From assembly GCA_900550135.1 (NCBI GenBank), contig URQO01000047.1:1-14706 (forward strand): DNA of 14,706 nt. The letters run 5' to 3'. This document shows positions 1-6,499 of this stretch, in pieces. The notes beneath the pieces were generated by a model. The model had not been told where the DNA came from. It did no database searches and saw nothing but the letters and a program-made list of their open reading frames with translations. The DNA comes from an uncultured Eubacterium sp. Lineage in GTDB: Bacteria; Bacillota; Clostridia; Lachnospirales; Lachnospiraceae. The position numbers and the translations under genes were made by a program. Within the stretch, counting starts at the first letter, position 1. Every line of letters starts with the position of its first letter.

Positions 1-963
1 GTTGGATGCAGCACCACCTACACTCATCGTTGCACCATAATCAATTTCTGATTTATCACTCATCCACATATAAGACGGATCAATTTCTATTGGATATTTT
101 GCTGTTTCAAGATACTCTTTATTTACTACAACATTTAATAAATATGCATTTTCCCCATCTTTCTCTAATGAGTATTGTACGTCATCATAATTCTGAATAC
201 CATCGCTATCTATAAGATTTGGTGCTTGTATCCTTGCTTTAATTTTTTTGTCTTCGTATAGTTCCACCTCTTTATTTTTCTTATTTAATTTTGGTTCAAG
301 ATTCTTCAGACTCAAATTGAATGTAAACACATTTTCATCTGTTTTTTTATCTAGCACAATACTTTCTTTAATTCCATTTGTTAATGATGTATATATATAC
401 TTAACGCCTTCATTACAGTATGTAACATCTGATTTGATCACCTTGTTAGTAAATGCTGATGTTTTATTATCAATCATAGGTGACATTCCCACCTCATATT
501 TATCTTTTTTCAATATAATTGGACTTTCATTTCCTAAATCTTCAGAAAAATATTGTTGACAATCACCTTGTGCATTTTTCAGTGTATATTCGCTTGCATC
601 ATCAATTAACTGTACATTTTGTAAATCACTATCATTCACTTCTACCAGATTTGTATCATAATCTTTCCACTTTCCTTTTTCTTTGTACCTTATGTTTTCA
701 TTTGCAATTTCCAACTTCTTCGAACCATCGCTCATCAAATATGTGTTGGAATTTTCCGTACGTTCACTTTTCAATTCTTTTACAACCTCTGGTTGTTCAT
801 CAATATTTTTACTTACATCAACATTTACATTGTTTGTTTCTGATTTCATATTTTCCGATCCATAAATGTTGATTTTTGTAATATCAAGTCTAAATCCTGA
901 CACAGCAATAATTAGTGTCATAACTACTGATATTATTTTTTTAATTGTTCTTTTAGTCTTCAT
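1..963 (-). CDS. N-terminal part of an Rhs/WapA-like secreted protein (partial, runs off left edge)
   Basis: This is an open frame of 321 codons from ATG at 963, preceded by a strong AAGGAGG at 7 bases, with no stop before base 1. The start MKTKRTIKKI plus a hydrophobic run (residues about 9-23) looks like a Sec signal peptide; there is no lipobox. The body is polar and Asn/Asp/Lys rich. Segments resemble the region before the repeats in Firmicutes Rhs/WapA or DNRLRE-domain surface proteins: TYLMSDGSKKLEI (about residue 74), GIKESIVL (near the middle) and YPIEIDPS (290-297). In those families a YPVTIDPT-like motif closes the N-terminal domain, ahead of DNRLRE modules, Rhs/YD repeats and a variable C-terminal toxin. 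That family assignment is from memory of motifs; the repeats and any toxin would lie outside the window. It is downstream of agrAC on the same strand but separated by a terminator, so it probably has its own promoter. It could instead be a non-toxic surface protein. Confidence 0.7.
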   Translation of the reverse strand, partial: MKTKRTIKKIISVVMTLIIAVSGFRLDITKINIYGSENMKSETNNVNVDVSKNIDEQPEVVKELKSERTENSNTYLMSDGSKKLEIANENIRYKEKGKWKDYDTNLVEVNDSDLQNVQLIDDASEYTLKNAQGDCQQYFSEDLGNESPIILKKDKYEVGMSPMIDNKTSAFTNKVIKSDVTYCNEGVKYIYTSLTNGIKESIVLDKKTDENVFTFNLSLKNLEPKLNKKNKEVELYEDKKIKARIQAPNLIDSDGIQNYDDVQYSLEKDGENAYLLNVVVNKEYLETAKYPIEIDPSYMWMSDKSEIDYGATMSVGGAASN

Positions 964-1028
964 AGATTTCCTCCTTTTGCATTTTAATAATTCTTATGCA
1001 TACCGTCCATTTTGGTTTATTTCATCTT

Positions 1029-1056
1029 ATCATAAAAACCTACAAAAGAACTCCAA
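1029..1056 (-). promoter_or_regulatory. possible promoter of the Rhs/WapA-like gene
   Basis: On the minus strand TTGGAG (1051-1056) is followed after 16 bases by TATGAT (1029-1034), about 65 bases before the ATG at 963. The match is moderate. The rest of the gap 964-1149 is A/T-rich and holds no ORF worth calling. Confidence 0.3.
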
Positions 1057-1149
1057 GTGTCATGTTCTGTCAGTTAGGTGTAAAATGCTGTTATTAAATC
1101 ATTTTTTTTCTAAAAATTCAAGATATTTTTTGTTTAAAATTCTCAAAAT

Positions 1150-1185
1150 AAAAGACAAGTTACCATTACTGATAACTTGTCTTTT
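1150..1185 (-). terminator. intrinsic terminator after agrC
   Basis: A perfect 13-bp stem (1150-1162 with 1173-1185, AAAAGACAAGTTA and complement) with a 10-base loop, continuing on the minus strand into TTTTATTTT. It lies about 40 bases past the agrC stop codon and should separate agrAC from the Rhs/WapA-like gene. Confidence 0.75.
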
Positions 1186-1263
1186 ATTACATTGCTTTAT
1201 GCCATTTAAGCTTAAACTTATATTTTATTACATTGCTTTAATACCATTTAAGCTTAAACTTAT
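1182..1263 (-). repeat. tandem duplication of the agrC 3' end
   Basis: Two adjacent copies (1182-1221 and 1223-1263, offset 41-42 bases) differ by about three changes, one of them an indel. Copy 2 is the last codons and stop of agrC; copy 1 is a non-coding duplicate running into the terminator stem. Each contains the 12-bp perfect palindrome TTTAAGCTTAAA. Confidence 0.85.
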
Positions 1264-2481
1264 TTCAAATACATTTCCTCTATCATGAAATTCTATAAAA
1301 CCACCATATTGTCTTACTATATTTCTTATATTGTAAATTCCATAACCATGATTTTCTTTATCTTCTTTCGACGTGCTTTCTATATTCACCTTTTCACTAT
1401 TTTTACTATTGCTTATTGATATGAAAATTGTATTTTTCACATATTTTATTTTCAAATCAATAAAGCTTTCTTTCGTTTTTTCACATGCTTCAATTGCGTT
1501 GTCTAACAGATTTCCAAGCAAAATTCCAACATCACCATAGTTTATCTTCAATTTTTGCGGTATGGCAACTGATACAGAACATTTTATATTCTTTTTAGTT
1601 GCCACGGCAATTTTACTTTTTATTATGTTGTTAAACACCGCATTTGATGTATATATTGTATTGTCATCTGTGTCCAAATCCGAAATCAGTTCTGATACAA
1701 CTTCTTTTACATCATTGCTGTCAGATGCCATTGCAATCAATCTGTTTTTCAAATCGTGTCTAATGCTTCTTACTTTTTTATCATTTGCTTCCACTTCCTG
1801 ATAATACTGCTCTTTTGCTTTAGCCTCTACAAGCATTATTTCCTGTTGATTCTTTTCTTCTGTTATCTGCAAAAGTTTATCAAATATTTCAAAAACCAGT
1901 ATGTTTAAAACAAACAAAAGTGTAACTACAACCAGACATAATATGTCACCTTGAGAATTGTTATATATTTTCAAAATATCAATCATAATATAGCATACAC
2001 AAACACTGATTAATGGAATCCCTATTAATAAAACGTTTATTTTGGGTGGTAACTTTTGTAGTTTGTTTTTAATTATTCTTCCTATAACAAAAACAATAAT
2101 TGCTCTAAATATTTCACACAATAAAGAACTGACAATATAGTCCACATTGCCATCTGTTTTTCTGTCTATATTCTGCAATATTACAAAAGATACAACCTCT
2201 GCTGCCATTCCAAGTGCAATATATGAGATGGGAATTATTATTCCAAAAAATTTTCTAAAAACAAATGTAATACTATATGCTACTATTGATGTCATACTTA
2301 CCAAAAGATTTATGTTTGCTACCTTCACTGTATTGGACAAAGTTAATCCCACAACACAAATAAAATAAATTCCAATACATTTCTTCTTGTTGATTCTTCG
2401 ATTGTCTCCGCTAAACAGCGAAAAAAATCTGTATGCAATATAAAAATCTATACAATTTATTAAACAATTAAATCCTAACAT
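1228..2481 (-). CDS. agrC: AgrC-like GHKL sensor histidine kinase
   Basis: Membrane sensor kinase of 417 residues, expected to detect the cyclic autoinducing peptide made from the divergent agrD/agrB genes. About six hydrophobic segments occupy residues 1-205 (sensor domain), followed by a coiled helix (about 205-240). The phosphoacceptor region is RHDLKNR with His242. The GHKL ATPase shows an N-box (LLGNLLDNAIEAC, 321-333) and a G-box (HGYGIYNIRN, 378-387). This layout is typical of AgrC/HPK10 kinases, which pair with LytTR regulators. The ATG overlaps the agrA stop as TAATG, with GGGAG eight bases upstream, so the two are translationally coupled. The 3' end is duplicated just downstream. 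The symbol is assigned by architecture and context; ligand specificity cannot be read from sequence. Confidence 0.88.
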   Translation of the reverse strand: MLGFNCLINCIDFYIAYRFFSLFSGDNRRINKKKCIGIYFICVVGLTLSNTVKVANINLLVSMTSIVAYSITFVFRKFFGIIIPISYIALGMAAEVVSFVILQNIDRKTDGNVDYIVSSLLCEIFRAIIVFVIGRIIKNKLQKLPPKINVLLIGIPLISVCVCYIMIDILKIYNNSQGDILCLVVVTLLFVLNILVFEIFDKLLQITEEKNQQEIMLVEAKAKEQYYQEVEANDKKVRSIRHDLKNRLIAMASDSNDVKEVVSELISDLDTDDNTIYTSNAVFNNIIKSKIAVATKKNIKCSVSVAIPQKLKINYGDVGILLGNLLDNAIEACEKTKESFIDLKIKYVKNTIFISISNSKNSEKVNIESTSKEDKENHGYGIYNIRNIVRQYGGFIEFHDRGNVFEISLSLNGIKAM

Positions 2482-3188
2482 TACATTTGCTCCCTGTAAT
2501 ATTCTAAGTGTTTCTTTTTAAGAGCTGTACGATATTCTCTTGAAACTACCAGTTTTTTATCATTTTCCAGTATTACGTGTTCTGATTGTATTTCTTCTAT
2601 TTTGCTTATGTTAACAATACACGAGTTTCCAATAGATACAAAAGACTTTTCTTCCAGTTTTTCCCATATTTTTTTCAAATTCAGATTACACTCATAGGTC
2701 TTTTTATCAGTATATATGTATGCTTTTCTACCTCTTTTTTGTATGTAACATATCTTGTTAAATGGAATACTGTATCTGTCCTTTTTAAATGAAAACGAAA
2801 AATTTTGTTTTGATAAACTTATATACTCAATTGCCTTGTTTAACACGGTCTGCATTTTTTCTTTTGTAACCGGTTTTACTAAAAAATCAAATGTTACAAC
2901 CTGAAAAGTATCAAGAGCATATTGAGGATAACTTGTCATGAAAATAATAATTGCATTTTTATCGTTTTCCCTTATTTTCTTCGCCAAATCTATTCCTGAT
3001 TTATCGCCAATCTCTATGTCCAATAAAAAAATATCAAAACTTTTTCCAAAAAAATTCAAATCATCATAAAGTTCTTGAGCCGAATTATACACAGTGAGTT
3101 GAGATATTTTATCTTTCATTTCACTAACATAATCCCGATATTCTTTTGTCAGTTTCTTATCATCATCACATATTACTACATTAACCAT
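2481..3188 (-). CDS. agrA: AgrA-like LytTR response regulator
   Basis: Response regulator of 235 residues. The receiver domain (1-120) has acidic residues Asp8/Asp9, phosphoacceptor Asp57 in LLDIEIG, Thr85 and Lys105. A LytTR DNA-binding domain follows (about 130-230), with the usual conserved stretches RGRKAYIYT and FVSIGNSCIVN. LytTR regulators bind direct repeats about two helical turns apart; such a repeat lies in the intergenic region (3292-3333). The ATG at 3188 has AGGGAA six bases upstream. It is first in a two-gene operon with agrC and divergent from agrD/agrB, so one intergenic region of about 200 bases serves both. The likely targets are agrDB and possibly genes elsewhere. Assignment to the AgrA/LytTR family is firm; the agrA name rests on context. 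Confidence 0.9.
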   Translation of the reverse strand: MVNVVICDDDKKLTKEYRDYVSEMKDKISQLTVYNSAQELYDDLNFFGKSFDIFLLDIEIGDKSGIDLAKKIRENDKNAIIIFMTSYPQYALDTFQVVTFDFLVKPVTKEKMQTVLNKAIEYISLSKQNFSFSFKKDRYSIPFNKICYIQKRGRKAYIYTDKKTYECNLNLKKIWEKLEEKSFVSIGNSCIVNISKIEEIQSEHVILENDKKLVVSREYRTALKKKHLEYYREQM

Positions 3189-3291
3189 ATATTTCCCTGC
3201 CCATTTACTATTAAATTCATAATAACATTTCTACAGTATCAACACAATATACTATTATTTGTTTAGATGGTGCATTTTTTATTTATTACTT

Positions 3292-3333
3292 AAACTACAA
3301 ATTTTTACAGCCAACCTACAAATCTTGACACCT
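3292..3333 (+). promoter_or_regulatory. LytTR/AgrA-type tandem binding site
   Basis: Two direct copies of 21 bases (3292-3312 and 3313-3333) match at 16 positions. The core is CTACAAAT-N-TT-N-ACA, at 3295-3309 and 3316-3330. A 21-base period equals two helical turns, as in known AgrA and VirR sites, and the site ends just upstream of where the -35 of the agrD promoter should be. Its function is inferred. Confidence 0.6.
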
Positions 3334-3336
3334 TGC

Positions 3337-3365
3337 ACCTATTTTTCGTTTTTTTGTTTTATAAT
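3337..3365 (+). promoter_or_regulatory. agrDB promoter, good -10 and poor -35
   Basis: TATAAT lies at 3360-3365. Seventeen bases upstream (3337-3342) there is no -35 match, which fits a promoter needing an activator bound at 3292-3333. The predicted transcription start near 3372 leaves a very short leader containing AAAAGGAGG (3374-3382). Confidence 0.55.
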
Positions 3366-3388
3366 CCACTTCAAAAGGAGGTATTACT

Positions 3389-3556
3389 ATGAAAACAATG
3401 TTAAAAAATTTAAAAGCTAAAGTACAGCGTGCTTCACTTTCTTCATTGGCTACATTTGCTCTTGCTATTGTAACAGTTGCAGCCAATCAGAGATGCTGGT
3501 ATGTAGTACACGAAGAAAAATTGCCTGAATCATACAAAACATTCAGAAGATTTTAA
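3389..3556 (+). CDS. agrD: AgrD-like cyclic lactone autoinducer peptide precursor
   Basis: A 55-residue ORF with AAAAGGAGG six bases before ATG, ending two bases before the agrB start. It has the three parts of an AgrD precursor: a basic amphipathic leader (MKTMLKNLKAKVQR, 1-14), a hydrophobic stretch (15-32), and a Cys36 segment followed by an acidic, Pro-containing tail (HEEKLPESYK, 41-50). By analogy with Listeria and Clostridium perfringens AgrD, the signal would be a five-residue thiolactone ring C36-W-Y-V-V40, cut before His41, with a short exocyclic tail such as NQR. The family call is strong from the motif layout and the adjacent agrB; the exact mature peptide is a prediction. Confidence 0.88.
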   Translation: MKTMLKNLKAKVQRASLSSLATFALAIVTVAANQRCWYVVHEEKLPESYKTFRRF

Positions 3557-3558
3557 TT

Positions 3559-4122
3559 ATGAAATATACTGATAAAATCATCTCCAAAATGGACGAGCAA
3601 AAACTTCTCAAATATGACAGGGATGTATACATATATGGATTAAACAACGGTTTAATGCTATTTATCAACCTGATTACTTCCCTTGTAATAGCGCTTATTG
3701 TTCATCAGTTTTGGGCTTTAGTTATTTTTTTAGTATGTTTTATGCCACTTCGTTCATATTGCGGTGGCATTCATTCACATTCAAGAATAGTTTGTTACAT
3801 TATATCTAATTTGATTATTCTTGCAGTGTTGTTATCATACCAATACTTATATTCTTTTTTTATTTATATTGGAGCTTTTTCTTTTTGCTGCTTTATATAT
3901 TTGTGCATTACAAAACCTATAAATAATAAAAAACGCAATTTAGACAGTAGCGAAATTAAAGTTTTTCAAAAAATAAAATTGGCTATATTAGTGTTGGAAC
4001 TATTTATTTTTGGATTATTATTTTTAATCATTCCAAAATATTCTATTATTGTATTGCTGGCAATTGTTCTTGTATTTTTTCTTGTGATTATCGAGAAATT
4101 ATATTTATATATTGTCAGATAG
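3559..4122 (+). CDS. agrB: AgrB-like autoinducer-processing membrane protease
   Basis: Integral membrane cysteine protease of 187 residues that removes the AgrD tail and forms the thiolactone. The N-terminal soluble helix (1-30) precedes four or more hydrophobic segments. The family's active site is visible: RSYCGGIHSHSRIVC gives Arg65, Gly69-Gly70, His72 and Cys79. The His-x6-Cys spacing matches catalytic His77/Cys84 of staphylococcal AgrB. Its ATG begins two bases after the agrD stop, so the pair forms one transcript. The order is D then B, with the sensor pair divergent, unlike staphylococcal agrBDCA. A long hairpin follows at 4129-4200. Confidence 0.92.
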   Translation: MKYTDKIISKMDEQKLLKYDRDVYIYGLNNGLMLFINLITSLVIALIVHQFWALVIFLVCFMPLRSYCGGIHSHSRIVCYIISNLIILAVLLSYQYLYSFFIYIGAFSFCCFIYLCITKPINNKKRNLDSSEIKVFQKIKLAILVLELFIFGLLFLIIPKYSIIVLLAIVLVFFLVIIEKLYLYIVR

Positions 4123-4128
4123 TACAAC

Positions 4129-4200
4129 AAAGGAACGTTGTTAAGGCAAGTTATCCATTAACCTATGGGATAACCTTTCTTTTGCTTACAACGTTCCTTT
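4129..4200. terminator. long hairpin between convergent agrB and ygiQ, likely two-way terminator
   Basis: Outer arms AAAGGAACGTTGT (4129-4141) and its exact complement (4188-4200) form 13 pairs, and pairing continues inward with small bulges. An inner 7-bp stem (4150-4156 with 4168-4174) lies within. A short T-rich run follows on plus. The position between convergent genes suits a shared terminator, although it is longer than most. Confidence 0.6.
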
Positions 4201-4226
4201 ATTCATATATTTTCAGAAAACATTTC

Positions 4227-6371
4227 TTATCTGCTTCCTTTTCGTCTGTTTCCTGCTCCTTTTTTCTTTCCTGATTTTCCACTATTTACTGATTTAGAAA
4301 AACTTTTTTGGTTATTTCTACTTTTTGCTACTTTTGATGAAATTCTTCCTCCTTGGTTATTTGCACCCTTTGAAGAATTTCTTCCTCCTTGGTTATTTGC
4401 ACCCTTTGAAGAATTTCTGCCTCCTTGGTTATTTGCACCCTTTGAAGAATTTCTGCCTCCCTGATTTTTTCCACCCCTTCCTGACTTAGAAGAATTATTG
4501 CCAACATAAGTATTTTTGCCATCTTTATTCTTTCCTGATGTATTTTTATTTATTCTGTCAATGTCTTTTCTAAACTGTCTTGGTTTGATTAAACATTCAG
4601 GACCAAATCCAATCAGGTCTTCTCTTCCGGCAATATGCAATGCTTCTTTTACCAGCTCATAATTTGCCGGATTTCTATATTGCATTAAAGCTCTCTGCAT
4701 TGCTTTTTCGTGTGGATTCTTTGGTGTATACACTGGCTCCATGGTTCTTGGATCAACTCCTGTATAGTACATTACCGTTGACATGGTAGACGGTGTTGGA
4801 TAAAAATCCTGTACCTGTTGTGGATTGTATCCTATATCTCTAAGGTACTCTGCAAGTTTTACAGCTTCTTTCATATCAGAGCCTGGATGTGAACTCATCA
4901 AATAAGGTACAACAAACTGCTTCTTACCTGCTTTTTCATTGAGCTTGTAATACTTGTCAATGAAACTTTCGTAAACGCAATTTTCCGGTTTTCCCATATA
5001 TGAAAGAACTTTGTCGGAAATATGCTCCGGTGCAACCTTTAACTGTCCACTGATATGATGCTGAACCAACTCTTTAAAGAATGTACTGTTTTTATCCTTG
5101 TCTGCCATAATATAGTCAAATCGTATACCTGAACGTACGAACACCTTCTTAACCTTTGGTAGTTCTCTCAGTTTACGAAGAAGTTTCAAATATTCACTAT
5201 GATCTGTGTCAAGGTTCGCACAAGGTTTTGGCCACAGACACTGTTTATGTTTACATACACCTGACTTTAACTGCTTTTTACAGGCAGGGTGATAAAAGTT
5301 GGCTGTTGGCCCCCCTACATCATGAATGTATCCTTTAAAGTTTGGCATTTCTATAATTTTCTTTGCCTCTTTTATAATAGATTCCTGACTTCTTGTTTGT
5401 ATGATTCTTCCCTGATGAAAAGTCAGTGCACAAAAACTACATGCTCCAAAACAGCCTCTACAGCTGATTAGCGAAAACTGTATTTCAGCAATTGCAGGCA
5501 CTCCACCGTCTTTTTCATAGGATGGATGGTAAGTTCTTTCATATGGCAAGTCATACACGTCATCCATTTCCATTTTTGTCAATGGCATCTGTGGTGGATT
5601 CTGTACCACATACATTCCATTTGGATAAGGTTCCACCAATGTTTTTCCATTAAATGGGTCAGTGTTTTCACTTTGCACTTTAAAACTTTTTGCGTATTCC
5701 AATTTATCCATCTTCATGTCATCATAAGATGGCAATACAATTGGGTCATATGCCAGCGACAAATCTTTTGTTTTGTACACAGTTCCCGGAATATATGTTA
5801 TGTCTTTTACATCCATTCCACTATTTAATGCATCTGCTATTTCAACTATAGACTTTTCGCCCATTCCGTAGGAAATAAGATTTGCCTGTGCATCCAGTAA
5901 AATAGACCTTTTAAAACTGTTACTCCAATAATCATAATGAGCCATTCTTCTAAGACTTGCCTCTATGCCACCTATAATAATTGGTTTGTCTTTGTGAGTA
6001 TGTCTTATCAGATTGCAGTATGCCACAACTGCGTGGTCAGGGCGTTTTCCAATAACACCGCCCGGTGTGTAGGCATCACTGTCTCTTCTCTTTTTTGATA
6101 CATAATAATGATTAACCATGGAGTCCATATTCCCGCTCATTACTAAAAAGGCTAGTCTTGGCTCTCCAAGTATGTTGATGCTGTTGTCATCTTTCCAGTC
6201 AGGCTGTGAAATAATGCCCACTGTATATCCATGTGCCTGAAGTACACGGCTGATAATTGCATGTCCAAAAGAAGGATGATCCACATAGGCATCTCCTATT
6301 ACAAATACAAAATCCAGTTGCTCTATGCCCTGTTCTTTCATGTCCTCTTTTGAAATCGGTAAAAATCCCAT
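4227..6371 (-). CDS. YgiQ-family radical SAM protein (UPF0313)
   Basis: Radical SAM enzyme of about 714 residues. It carries the SAM/4Fe-4S motif with Cys307, Cys311 and Cys314 in CRGCFGACSFC. The YgiQ N-terminal region contains IGDAYVDHPSFGHAI and GGIEASLRRMAHYDYWS. The middle contains HDVGGPTANFY, and LKVAPEHIS and YPTPSTMSTVMYYTGVDP follow, all typical of this family, whose substrate is not settled. ATG at 6371 is preferred because GGAG lies six bases upstream; an in-frame ATG at 6383 has no good site. The last 80 or so residues are a low-complexity basic tail rich in Gly, Asn, Ser and Lys, with three 12-residue repeats. Such tails vary between relatives and may bind RNA or simply be disordered. 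It sits 116-128 bases after the DUF4125 gene. Confidence 0.93.
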   Translation of the reverse strand: MGFLPISKEDMKEQGIEQLDFVFVIGDAYVDHPSFGHAIISRVLQAHGYTVGIISQPDWKDDNSINILGEPRLAFLVMSGNMDSMVNHYYVSKKRRDSDAYTPGGVIGKRPDHAVVAYCNLIRHTHKDKPIIIGGIEASLRRMAHYDYWSNSFKRSILLDAQANLISYGMGEKSIVEIADALNSGMDVKDITYIPGTVYKTKDLSLAYDPIVLPSYDDMKMDKLEYAKSFKVQSENTDPFNGKTLVEPYPNGMYVVQNPPQMPLTKMEMDDVYDLPYERTYHPSYEKDGGVPAIAEIQFSLISCRGCFGACSFCALTFHQGRIIQTRSQESIIKEAKKIIEMPNFKGYIHDVGGPTANFYHPACKKQLKSGVCKHKQCLWPKPCANLDTDHSEYLKLLRKLRELPKVKKVFVRSGIRFDYIMADKDKNSTFFKELVQHHISGQLKVAPEHISDKVLSYMGKPENCVYESFIDKYYKLNEKAGKKQFVVPYLMSSHPGSDMKEAVKLAEYLRDIGYNPQQVQDFYPTPSTMSTVMYYTGVDPRTMEPVYTPKNPHEKAMQRALMQYRNPANYELVKEALHIAGREDLIGFGPECLIKPRQFRKDIDRINKNTSGKNKDGKNTYVGNNSSKSGRGGKNQGGRNSSKGANNQGGRNSSKGANNQGGRNSSKGANNQGGRISSKVAKSRNNQKSFSKSVNSGKSGKKKGAGNRRKGSR
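4351..4458 (-). repeat. three tandem 36-bp units coding the YgiQ tail
   Basis: Three nearly identical 36-bp units (4351-4386, 4387-4422, 4423-4458), with degenerate partial units on both sides. They are in frame and encode GANNQGGRNSSK repeats. Unit number is expected to vary between strains by slippage. Confidence 0.92.
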
Positions 6372-6499
6372 AATATGCTCCATTCATCTGTATGATATGA
6401 CTTCTGTCATTTACTGTTTCTTAGTATTTACCTATATGTTATCACATCTGTCATTTATTTTTTTGGTATCTATAACAGCCTATAAAAAACTCAATTTTA

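Noticed and set aside
6..1288. Plus-strand ORFs of 60-140 codons
   Set aside because: They lack good ribosome sites, have Leu/Phe/Ser-rich composition typical of antisense frames, and mirror the Rhs/WapA-like gene.
3325..3365. TTGACA at 3325 with TATAAT at 3360 as an ordinary agrD promoter
   Set aside because: The spacing is 29 bases, far above 16-18; TTGACA is better explained as part of the second 21-bp repeat unit.
4129..4200. Long hairpin as a miniature transposable element
   Set aside because: No target-site duplication flanks it and no second copy is present in the window.
4351..4458. 36-bp repeats as a CRISPR array
   Set aside because: Units are contiguous with no spacers and lie in frame in a coding sequence.
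4328..4522. Small minus-strand ORF with EILQRVQITK repeats
   Set aside because: It is an alternate frame of the ygiQ repeat tail and has no separate ribosome site.
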